A stretch of 7,461 bases of DNA, taken from contig JAPULP010000352.1 in assembly GCA_027294815.1 (NCBI GenBank), forward strand, positions 1 to 7,461, in the 5' to 3' direction. The notes below the pieces were generated by a model. It was given only the letters and a program-made list of their open reading frames with translations, did not search any database and had not been told where the DNA came from. Below, in pieces: positions 1 to 5,311 of the stretch (positions are counted from its first letter, which is position 1; each line of letters opens with the position of its first letter). The DNA is from Gemmatimonadota bacterium. Its GTDB lineage: Bacteria; Gemmatimonadota; Gemmatimonadetes; Gemmatimonadales; GWC2-71-9. A program made the position numbers and the translations under genes.

Positions 1-876
1 GGTGTGATAGAGGGTGCGCCCCTTGCGACACCGGCGTTGCTCGCGAGCGTACTCCTTCACCGAGAGGCGATGACCCCGACGTTCGGTGTGGTAGCCGGTT
101 ACACGCTGCTCCACTACGGAATATTCGTGCTTCTGGGCGTAGGTACGTCCGGCGTCATCAACGCACTCGGATTGAAGCCGGCCCTGCGACACGGTGTCAT
201 CTTTGGCCTGGGCGTGCTGAACGCGGTCCATTACGGTGCGTTCCTCGCCACCGATGCGCAGATGCTCGCCGTCTTACCGGCGGTCCATGTGGTGCTTGCC
301 AACTTGCTGGGCGGCATGGCCATGATGGCGTACTTGCATCGCGTCGAAGGTGTAACCGAACCCCTCGGCCTCAGCGGCCTGAAGCAGTATCGTCTGGTCG
401 TCGACGGCATCGGCACCGGAACCATCGGTGCAACCAGCGTCGCGATTTGGTTCTTCCTGCTCGACATACTTGCCGGCCGGCCCTTCTTTACGCCTGGTGC
501 GCTGGGGGCAGCGCTCTTTCTCGGTGCAACTAGCCCGTCGGATGTCGCCGTCACGTTGGGACTCGTCGCGACCTATACCGTGCTCCACTTCGCCGCTTTC
601 TTCGCGGTAGGGGTGGCGTTCGTGTGGGTTTCGGAGCGGATCGAGCGGACCCCGGGTTTTTGGCTCCTCGCGGTCATGGGCTTCATTGTGGTGGAGGCGG
701 GCTTCTTGGGCGTTGCCGGCATGCTCGGCGGGTGGGTGCTCGGGGTCCTCGGCGGGTGGCTCGCGGTGCTGGTGGGCAACCTGCTGGCCGTCGGGGCCAT
801 GGGACGGTGGATCTGGACTACGCATCCGGCGCTTCGGGAAAAGCTCGTCGAGCAACCCGTGGCGACGATGGTGTAA
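1..876 (+). CDS. Two-repeat integral membrane protein of unknown function, 5' end missing
   Basis: I do not recognise this family. The reading frame is open through base 1, and a GTG at base 4 is the first possible start. It is very hydrophobic, with about seven to eight membrane segments. Two homologous halves are visible (numbering from the GTG). Half 1 has TPALL at 9-13, YTLLHYGIFVLLGVG at 33-47, a Gly-rich helix at 61-81 and VVLANLLGGMAMMAYLH near 96-112. Half 2 has TPGAL at 163-167, YTVLHFAAFFAVGVA at 191-205, a helix at 218-236 and AVLVGNLLAVGAMGRW near 254-269. The repeat unit is about 155 residues. Half 2 is preceded by a helix (about 141-158) whose counterpart in half 1 would lie before base 1, so the true start is probably upstream and roughly 25 residues are missing. 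Conserved His in both halves (HY/HF) could matter for function; that is inference. The short C-terminal tail is hydrophilic. A structured RNA region and terminator follow. Confidence 0.75.
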   Translation, partial: GVIEGAPLATPALLASVLLHREAMTPTFGVVAGYTLLHYGIFVLLGVGTSGVINALGLKPALRHGVIFGLGVLNAVHYGAFLATDAQMLAVLPAVHVVLANLLGGMAMMAYLHRVEGVTEPLGLSGLKQYRLVVDGIGTGTIGATSVAIWFFLLDILAGRPFFTPGALGAALFLGATSPSDVAVTLGLVATYTVLHFAAFFAVGVAFVWVSERIERTPGFWLLAVMGFIVVEAGFLGVAGMLGGWVLGVLGGWLAVLVGNLLAVGAMGRWIWTTHPALREKLVEQPVATMV

Positions 877-953
877 CCTGCACGGCCCGAGCTGGCCTCA
901 TGGGAAATTCATCGGGTCTTCAGCAACCGAGAGCAATGTTGAAATTGCGCCGG

Positions 954-1139
954 GGGGACTATGAGGTTGGCTGTGTGGGCGACTACGCAGGACCATGGCC
1001 GGCGCTGCAACCTCGTGGTTCCCTTAACCCGACAAAGCCCCTAGGTGAGGTGCCATAACGGGTCACCAGCATGAACTCTGGAGTTAGAGAGTTCGCGACC
1101 CCGCCCCTGTGTCGTCCCAGGGGCGGGGTTACTTCTTTT
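954..1139 (+). ncRNA. Unidentified structured RNA (small RNA or 3' UTR) ending in an intrinsic terminator
   Basis: There is no credible reading frame here, but the + strand folds well. Bases 954-969 pair with 1008-1023 as an unbroken 16-bp helix including three G-U pairs. Those would be A-C mismatches in a minus-strand transcript, so the RNA should be + strand. Inside it, 971-976 pairs with 985-990 around an 8-nt loop. Further on, 1041-1048 pairs with 1063-1069 (one bulged A), 1073-1079 pairs perfectly with 1088-1094, and the terminator hairpin at 1098-1129 ends the element. The single-stranded stretch CCCTTAACCCGACAAAGCC followed by a small hairpin loosely recalls the 3' side of the 6S RNA central bubble, but I cannot find a convincing closing stem, so 6S is only a guess. 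No clear promoter is seen, and it may instead be the 3' UTR of the preceding membrane-protein gene. The 5' boundary is set by the first helix and is approximate. Confidence 0.4.
1098..1139 (+). terminator. Strong rho-independent terminator
   Basis: A perfect 12-bp GC-rich stem is formed by ACCCCGCCCCTG (1098-1109) and its complement (1118-1129) around an 8-nt loop. The + strand tail TTACTTCTTTT follows. On the minus strand the hairpin is followed by CGCGAACTC with no U tract, so it acts mainly on rightward transcripts: the structured RNA and/or the membrane-protein gene. Confidence 0.85.
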
Positions 1140-1159
1140 CTGCAGCTACGTGCGGTTAT

Positions 1160-1255
1160 CTAGCAACATCCGACGTCGCCACCGCAGCAGCCGCCCCCGT
1201 CATCGATGTCCGTGCAACACAACACCGTTGGGGCCAGGTCTCTGTCTGTGGTCAT
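1160..1255 (-). CDS. 31-residue cysteine-rich peptide with three Cys-Cys pairs
   Basis: This small gene runs from ATG (1255-1253) to TAG (1162-1160). It has a perfect AGGAGG four bases upstream, by far the best ribosome binding site in the window. The 31-residue product starts MTTDRDLAPTV and contains Cys at 13, 14, 23, 24, 30 and 31, so every cysteine is in a vicinal pair and the last pair is the C-terminus. The second half is rich in Gly and Asp (DIDDGGG, GGDVG). There is no signal peptide or membrane segment. It lies 60 bp downstream of the MarR gene on the same strand, and a copy of the MarR-type inverted repeat lies 5 bp before its Shine-Dalgarno sequence. Vicinal cysteines commonly bind arsenite, mercury or other soft metals or form redox disulfides, so a metal-binding, metalloid-sensing or modified-peptide role is inferred. 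I recognise no family. Coding status rests on the start signals and the non-random Cys pattern. Confidence 0.62.
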   Translation of the reverse strand: MTTDRDLAPTVLCCTDIDDGGGCCGGDVGCC

Positions 1256-1259
1256 GATT

Positions 1260-1265
1260 CCTCCT
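1260..1265 (-). promoter_or_regulatory. Consensus Shine-Dalgarno of the Cys-rich peptide gene
   Basis: Read on the minus strand, AGGAGG is followed by AATC and then ATG. This full anti-16S match is the main argument that the 31-codon frame is translated, since most neighbouring genes have weak or no such site. Confidence 0.65.
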
Positions 1266-1269
1266 AACT

Positions 1270-1284
1270 GTTGTGAGTGACAAC
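1270..1284. promoter_or_regulatory. Second MarR-type operator, in front of the Cys-rich peptide gene
   Basis: GTTGT-GAGTG-ACAAC has the same 5-5-5 layout as the site over the MarR promoter, and the match extends on one side (ACAACTAT in both). It lies 5 bp before the peptide's Shine-Dalgarno. On the minus strand GATAGT occupies the same position relative to the repeat as the -10 TATAGT does at the MarR site, but no good -35 lies upstream. The peptide could therefore have its own repressible promoter, or this site could act on read-through from MarR. Binding by this MarR is inferred. Confidence 0.55.
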
Positions 1285-1315
1285 TATCCAGTCAAATAAA
1301 ACTGGAAAAAGGGTG

Positions 1316-1825
1316 CTATTTGCCGGATATCGGGACTACACAGCAAGACCCCCCGGACGCCTTCACCCGGTCGGCCGCGGCTGCCGCGAGCCGGCGAATC
1401 AATTCGGTCATCGACCGGCGCGTTTCCGAATCAAAATCACTGAGCAATCCCTTTTCCTGCTCGATGATCTGACGGTGGATCTGTTGGTACAGGCTCCGGC
1501 CCGCGCCGGATGCTTCGAGCAGGATGGCGCGCCCATCCTCCGGATGCTCGGTCCGCTCCACGTAGCCTTTGCGCTCGAGCGCGGCGACCACGCGACTTGC
1601 CGTGCTCTTATCGAGGTACAGCTCGGCGGCCATCTCGTTCAACGTGAGTCCACCTCGCAGGGTGAGCACCTCCAGCGCATGGCACTGCGTGATCGACAGG
1701 TCATGGCAACAGATCCGGTCGCGATCCCTGAACTGATAGACCCGGATGAGGTCGCCGAGTGCCTCGTACAAGGCCTCAGCATCCTGTTGGAGCCGTGGAT
1801 CGGATATGGTCGCGAGTCTGCTCAT
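1316..1825 (-). CDS. MarR-family transcriptional regulator, cysteine-rich
   Basis: This is a dimeric winged-helix DNA-binding protein, probably an autorepressor. With the ATG at 1825-1823 it has 169 residues, typical for the family. After an N-terminal helix, ITQCHALEVL and LTLNEMAAELYLDKSTASRV (about 62-81) form the helix-turn-helix, and ALERKGYVERTEHPEDGRA is the wing with the usual Asp-Gly-Arg; C-terminal dimerization helices follow. Cysteines stand out: 39, 40 and 48 in the N-terminal part (RICCHDLSITQC) and 161-162 in a Gly-rich tail (GGSCCVV). These could sense a thiol-reactive ligand. MarR proteins next to arsenic-methylation genes come to mind, but no such gene is present here. The reading frame opens further up at a TTG (1873), but that codon and the extra 16 residues overlap the promoter and operator, so the internal ATG is preferred. 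Its Shine-Dalgarno is weak. It is followed by the Cys-rich peptide gene. Confidence 0.93.
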   Translation of the reverse strand: MSRLATISDPRLQQDAEALYEALGDLIRVYQFRDRDRICCHDLSITQCHALEVLTLRGGLTLNEMAAELYLDKSTASRVVAALERKGYVERTEHPEDGRAILLEASGAGRSLYQQIHRQIIEQEKGLLSDFDSETRRSMTELIRRLAAAAADRVKASGGSCCVVPISGK

Positions 1826-1835
1826 GCGTTCAATG

Positions 1836-1854
1836 TAGTTGTTGATAACAACTA
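1836..1854. promoter_or_regulatory. MarR operator (perfect inverted repeat) over the marR promoter
   Basis: TAGTTGTTGATAACAACTA is a perfect inverted repeat with 8-bp arms around GAT. It overlaps the predicted -10 and the transcription start of the MarR gene and ends 10 bp before its ATG. This is the usual arrangement for MarR autorepression. The same core spacing recurs at 1270-1284. Confidence 0.72.
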
Positions 1855-1880
1855 TAATAGCGCCACACGGCAAATGTCAA
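1851..1880 (-). promoter_or_regulatory. Sigma70-type promoter of the MarR gene
   Basis: On the minus strand a perfect -35 TTGACA (1880-1875) is followed after 18 bp by the -10 TATAGT (1856-1851), five of six matches to consensus. The start of transcription should fall near 1844, inside the operator, giving a leader of about 20 nt before the ATG at 1825. Confidence 0.65.
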
Positions 1881-1888
1881 GCTCGGGA

Positions 1889-2857
1889 TCAGTCGGAGTC
1901 GGTGGTCAGGAGGCGGAGAAGGGAGGTAGGGTCGATGTTGCCCCCGGACACTATGGCCACCACGACATCGCCCGGTGCGATCGGGATTCGACCCGCTAAA
2001 AGTGCCGCGGTTGCCGCCGCCCCCGCGGGCTCGGTGACGAGCTTGGCCCGTGACATGAGCAGACCCATCGCGTGGACTATTTCGTCGTCGGTAACGAGCA
2101 CTACGTCATCCACGCACTCTTTCACGAATTCGTAGTTCAGCTCTCCGGCCATTGGCGGTGCGAGACCATCGGCGATCGTGTCGACGGCATCGGCGTGCAC
2201 GGCGTGTCCCGCGTCGAGGCTCTGACGCATGGTAGAGGCGCCCGTCGGTTCGACGCCGAAGATCCGTAGGTTCGGCCGGCTCATTTTTGCCGCTCCCGCG
2301 ATGCCACTGATGTGTCCGCCTCCGCCGATGGGGGCGACGATGGTCGTCACCTGCGGGCACTGCTCGAGGATTTCGAGCCCTACGCTGCCGGCACCAGCGA
2401 TGATCTGCGGATCGTCGAACGGATGGATGAATGTGAGTCCACGGTCCTGTTCGAGCGCTCGTGCTTTGTCGAAGAGGTCGTGTACCGTCCCGTGCAGGAT
2501 CACTTCGGCTCCGTACCCGGTGGCCGCCTCGGCTTTGATCTTCGATGCGTTTTGTGGCATAACCACCGTTGCCGAGATCCCGGTTTCGGCGGCCGCCCAC
2601 GCCAGGGCCTGCGCATGGTTCCCGGCCGACACGGTGATCACTCCGCGGGCGCGCGCCGACTCGTCGAGCTGGGTGAGCTTGTTGAGGGCCCCGCGAACTT
2701 TGAACGATCCCGTCTTCTGAAAATTTTCACACTTGAGGTGCAGCTCGGTGCCGATTTCTCTGCCAAGAAACGTGGAAGTTTGCATCGGAGTGCAGTGGAC
2801 GCGGTGCTTGATGCGTTCACGGGCGTCGGCAAAGTCGTCGAGTGTGAGCGGAAGCAT
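1889..2857 (-). CDS. Threonine/serine dehydratase (threonine ammonia-lyase), PLP-dependent
   Basis: This cytoplasmic enzyme of fold type II PLP proteins deaminates threonine to 2-oxobutanoate (or serine to pyruvate). It has 322 residues, the size of catabolic TdcB-type or serine-racemase-like enzymes, and lacks the C-terminal ACT-like domain of biosynthetic IlvA, so isoleucine feedback is unlikely. Visible motifs are the PLP lysine K53 in TGSFKVRGA, SAGNHAQ at 77-83, the phosphate-binding loop IGGGGHISG at 177-185, TIADGLA at 227-233, and SGGNID at 304-309 with the serine that contacts the pyridine nitrogen. The N-terminus (TLDDFADARERI...CTP) fits the family, supporting the ATG at 2857. No Shine-Dalgarno precedes it; a TATCTT five bases before the ATG could make the message leaderless, but this is weak. 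Its stop is 63 bp before the MarR start on the same strand with no terminator visible. Substrate preference cannot be read from sequence. Confidence 0.93.
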   Translation of the reverse strand: MLPLTLDDFADARERIKHRVHCTPMQTSTFLGREIGTELHLKCENFQKTGSFKVRGALNKLTQLDESARARGVITVSAGNHAQALAWAAAETGISATVVMPQNASKIKAEAATGYGAEVILHGTVHDLFDKARALEQDRGLTFIHPFDDPQIIAGAGSVGLEILEQCPQVTTIVAPIGGGGHISGIAGAAKMSRPNLRIFGVEPTGASTMRQSLDAGHAVHADAVDTIADGLAPPMAGELNYEFVKECVDDVVLVTDDEIVHAMGLLMSRAKLVTEPAGAAATAALLAGRIPIAPGDVVVAIVSGGNIDPTSLLRLLTTDSD

Positions 2858-2898
2858 GGGGAAAGATATGCTGGGGAGAGGGAGACGTGAAAGTAGGT

Positions 2899-2975
2899 TG
2901 TAGGGTGTAGGGTGTAGGGTGTAGGGTGTAGAATCCTTAGAACACCATACCCTACACCCTACACCCTACACCCTA
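2899..2975. repeat. Inverted repeat built from TGTAGGG heptamers
   Basis: Four tandem TGTAGGG units (2899-2926, with a partial fifth) are mirrored by CCCTACA units (2950-2970 plus a partial copy). Bases 2901-2927 and 2949-2975 are perfect 27-nt inverted arms around a loop of about 21 nt. The element fills most of the 122-bp space between the divergent dehydratase and EVE-domain genes, ends four bases before the EVE start codon and leaves that gene without a Shine-Dalgarno. It carries no U tract and is not a terminator. A DNA cruciform or RNA hairpin is possible. It is not a CRISPR array, as there are no unique spacers. Confidence 0.95.
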
Positions 2976-2979
2976 TTCC

Positions 2980-3435
2980 ATGAACTACTGGCTGCTCAAA
3001 TCCGAACCCAACGTCTATTCGATCGACGCCCTGGCACGCGACGGCCACACGTGTTGGGAGGGGGTGCGAAACTATTCGGCGAGAAACAACATGCGCAGGA
3101 TGGCCGTCGGGGATCTCGCCCTTTTCTATCACAGCAACGCCAATCCACCAGGGGTGGCGGGGATTTGTCGAATCAAGAAGGAGGCGTATCCGGATCGCTA
3201 CGCCTGGAACAAGGGGAGCAAGTATTACGACGAGAAATCACCCAAGACCACCCCCAGGTGGTTCATGGTGGATGTCGAATACGTCTCGACCCTTGACGAA
3301 TTTGTGTCGTTGGAAGAGGTGAAGAGCACCAAGGCACTCGAGAACATGGTGTTGGTCAAGCGGGGGCGTTTATCGGTCCAGCCGGTGACCAAAAGTGAGT
3401 TCGATACGATCGTCAAGAAGGGGAAGAAAAAGTAG
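2980..3435 (+). CDS. EVE-domain protein (thymocyte nuclear protein 1-like)
   Basis: This is a 151-residue, single-domain, soluble PUA-like protein. Family members bind modified nucleotides in DNA or RNA, such as methylated cytosine, and some sit in defence or RNA-modification contexts; the exact ligand here is unknown. The whole family pattern is visible: YWLLKSEP at 3-10, WEGVRNYSARNNMR at 26-39, GDLALFYHS at 44-52, VAGICRIKKEAYPD at 59-72, YDEKSP at 83-88, PRWFMVDVE at 92-100 and RLSVQPVT at 130-137, with a lysine-rich tail. MNYWLLKSEP is the standard N-terminus of the family, which fixes the start at 2980 although no ribosome binding site exists upstream: the heptamer hairpin ends four bases earlier. 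No promoter could be found. The gene is convergent with the PAS-GGDEF-EAL gene, with only 2 bp between stop codons, and no restriction or toxin genes lie nearby. Confidence 0.93.
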   Translation: MNYWLLKSEPNVYSIDALARDGHTCWEGVRNYSARNNMRRMAVGDLALFYHSNANPPGVAGICRIKKEAYPDRYAWNKGSKYYDEKSPKTTPRWFMVDVEYVSTLDEFVSLEEVKSTKALENMVLVKRGRLSVQPVTKSEFDTIVKKGKKK

Positions 3436-3437
3436 TC

Positions 3438-5210
3438 TTAGTCACTGAAGTCCGGGTGGCTTCGAAGGAATGTGGTGGCGGCGTCACTCCCCAAAGGCTG
3501 GTGAAAATAATTCCCCTGTCCGAGGTCACATTCCAGGTCCTTCAGTTCGTCGAGTTGTTCGCGGGTTTCGATACCCTCGGCGATTACTTGCATGTCGAGG
3601 GTCTTCGCCAGGGCGATGATCGTGCGGACGATTTCGGCAGATCCCAAGCGGGTGCCGATACCGCTGATAAACGAGCGATCGATCTTCAACGTGTCGATAG
3701 GGAAGCGGTGGAGGTAACTCAGCGACGCGTAGCCCGTCCCGAAATCGTCCATGTGCAGCTGGACGTTTAGGGCTTTGAGTTGCGAGAGTGCCCGCTTGGC
3801 TGGTTCGGCTTCCTTCATGATGGCGTGCTCGGTCATCTCGAGCACTAGGTGTCGGGCGTCGAATCCCGTGGAATCGAGGATGGATCCGATTGTTTTCGCT
3901 GCGTCGGGCTGCGTGAACTGCCGGCCCGAGAGATTCACGCTCAACGTGAGCTGCGGCGCATCTGCCCGGAGGTCTTCCCATTTCTTGGTTTGTCCGCACG
4001 CCTCTTGAAGAACCCACCAACCAATCTCTTGGATCATGCCTGTTTCTTCTGCGACGCTTAGGAACTGATCAGGCGCAAGCAACCCGCGCGTGGGGTGTTG
4101 CCATCGGAGGAGTGCCTCCATGCCGGTGACCTTCCCAGATTTTAGCGATACGATGGGTTGGTAGAACACGCGGAACTCTTCGCGTTCGAGTCCGCGCCGC
4201 AAGTCGGTTTCCAACTCGAGGAGCGCGACGGCCTTCTGGTGCATGGCCGTGTCAAAAATCTCGTGGTTTCCTTTGCCGCGCGTCTTGGCCCGGCGCAACG
4301 CGAGGTTGGCGTCTCGCAGGAGCTGGGCGGGCTGGCTATAGCCGCTAGTGCTCACCGCGATTCCAATGCTCGTCGAGACGAAGATCTCTTTGTCGTCGAT
4401 GATGAAGGGCGCGGCGAGCAAATCGCGCATCCGATTGGCGACACGGGTGGCGCCGGTTTCGTTGGTGATGTCCTCAGCCAGGATGACGAACTCGTCGCCG
4501 CCCAATCGCGCAAACGCATCGGTGGGGCGGAGGCACGCGAGGAGCCGGCGGGCCACCAATACCAAGAGCTGATCGCCAAAAGCGTGACCCATGCTGTCGT
4601 TGATTACTTGGAAGCGATCAAGATTCAGGAGGAGTACGGCAAACAAGTAGTTCTTTTGTCTTCGCGCTCGACCGAGAGATCGATCAAGGTGATGAATCAG
4701 CAACGACCGATTGGCGAGTCCGGTGAGAGGATCGTGTAGCGCATCTTCGATGAGCTGTTGCTCGGCGCGCTTCCGGTCCGTGAGATTAAGGCACGTCGTG
4801 ACGATGGCCACCGGGCCGTCGGGTCCTTCGACGATGTCGGAGATGAGCAATACCGGAAACGTGCTGCCGTCTTTGCGGGTGTCGAGTGTTTCCCGCTCCC
4901 AGACACGAATCTTGGCCACCTGTTCCATCGATTGCCGGCTGTGCTCATCGGATGCCGACAACATGGACGCTTCTTGGCCAAGGAGCTCCTCCACCGGGTA
5001 CCCGTGCATGGCGGCGTCGGCTGGATTGGTAAACAGGATCTTGCCGTCGAGATCGGTGATCGTCACACCGATGTGCATCATCTCCACGGCGCGCTCGAGG
5101 CGCAGGAGAGCCGATAGGGCCTGCTGCCGACCCGTCTCCGCTTGTTCCAGCTTCTCGAGGATGGCGGTCAGCTCGCTGGATTGGGCTTCTGTGGCTTCGG
5201 AAAGACTCAT
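3438..5210 (-). CDS. PAS-GGDEF-EAL protein, cyclic di-GMP turnover
   Basis: This 590-residue cytoplasmic signalling protein has no membrane segment. A coiled coil (about 7-42) leads into a PAS domain (about 42-145), then GGDEF (about 155-322) and EAL (about 330-585). The EAL domain keeps the residues expected for phosphodiesterase activity: E365 (MEALLRW), N426, E458, D488-D489 (DDFGTGY), K509, E545 (AEGIET) and Q565. The GGDEF domain has an intact signature at 237-241 and an RxxD inhibitory site (R228, D231). However, the first metal-binding Asp of the usual DxD motif is Asn196 (LLLNLDRFQVIND), so cyclase activity may be weak or lost and the protein may act mainly as a phosphodiesterase. The PAS signal is unknown. 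The ATG at 5210 gives a complete product; the Shine-Dalgarno is poor. The TPR lipoprotein gene lies 101 bp upstream on the same strand. Confidence 0.95.
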   Translation of the reverse strand: MSLSEATEAQSSELTAILEKLEQAETGRQQALSALLRLERAVEMMHIGVTITDLDGKILFTNPADAAMHGYPVEELLGQEASMLSASDEHSRQSMEQVAKIRVWERETLDTRKDGSTFPVLLISDIVEGPDGPVAIVTTCLNLTDRKRAEQQLIEDALHDPLTGLANRSLLIHHLDRSLGRARRQKNYLFAVLLLNLDRFQVINDSMGHAFGDQLLVLVARRLLACLRPTDAFARLGGDEFVILAEDITNETGATRVANRMRDLLAAPFIIDDKEIFVSTSIGIAVSTSGYSQPAQLLRDANLALRRAKTRGKGNHEIFDTAMHQKAVALLELETDLRRGLEREEFRVFYQPIVSLKSGKVTGMEALLRWQHPTRGLLAPDQFLSVAEETGMIQEIGWWVLQEACGQTKKWEDLRADAPQLTLSVNLSGRQFTQPDAAKTIGSILDSTGFDARHLVLEMTEHAIMKEAEPAKRALSQLKALNVQLHMDDFGTGYASLSYLHRFPIDTLKIDRSFISGIGTRLGSAEIVRTIIALAKTLDMQVIAEGIETREQLDELKDLECDLGQGNYFHQPLGSDAATTFLRSHPDFSD

Positions 5211-5238
5211 CCCGGCACTTTAGGATGGATGTCCTGGT

Positions 5239-5272
5239 CAAACAACGATGTGCGTCACAATACCGTCGTTTG
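5239..5272. repeat. Imperfect inverted repeat upstream of the GGDEF-EAL gene
   Basis: CAAACAACG (5239-5247) and CGTCGTTTG (5264-5272) are complementary at 8 of 9 positions around a 16-nt spacer. The repeat lies between the TPR lipoprotein stop and the GGDEF-EAL start, 29 bp before that start. It could be a regulator site or a hairpin. It has no U tract and no clear promoter around it, and chance cannot be excluded. Confidence 0.3.
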
Positions 5273-5311
5273 CTGGCGAAAAACCAAACAAAATCCGAAT
5301 ATTTGCTGCGT

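Noticed and set aside
939..965. Promoter TTGAAA...TATGAG for the structured RNA.
   Set aside because: The spacer is only 15 bp, and a start near 972 would exclude the 5' arm of the 16-bp helix (954-969) from the transcript.
1098..1129. Bidirectional terminator also serving the minus-strand MarR-peptide unit.
   Set aside because: Downstream on the minus strand the hairpin is followed by CGCGAACTCTC with no run of U, so efficient leftward termination is not supported.
1287..1306. Hairpin TCCAGT/ACTGGA between the MarR stop and the peptide gene as a terminator.
   Set aside because: The stem is only six mostly weak pairs with an 8-nt loop and no U tract follows on the minus strand, so read-through from MarR into the peptide gene is likely.
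1316..1873. Longer MarR product starting at TTG 1873.
   Set aside because: The extra codons lie across the -10 box and the palindromic operator, just downstream of a consensus -35. The ATG at 1825 follows the predicted transcript start and gives a normal family length.
1277..1999. Plus-strand 240-codon open frame across the MarR gene.
   Set aside because: It lies opposite the MarR gene and the dehydratase end, both with clear family motifs, and its translation shows no recognisable domain; it is a high-GC antisense shadow.
2899..2975. CRISPR array or telomere-like sequence.
   Set aside because: There are no unique spacers and no cas genes. The units are short direct heptamers mirrored once, in the interior of a bacterial gene cluster.
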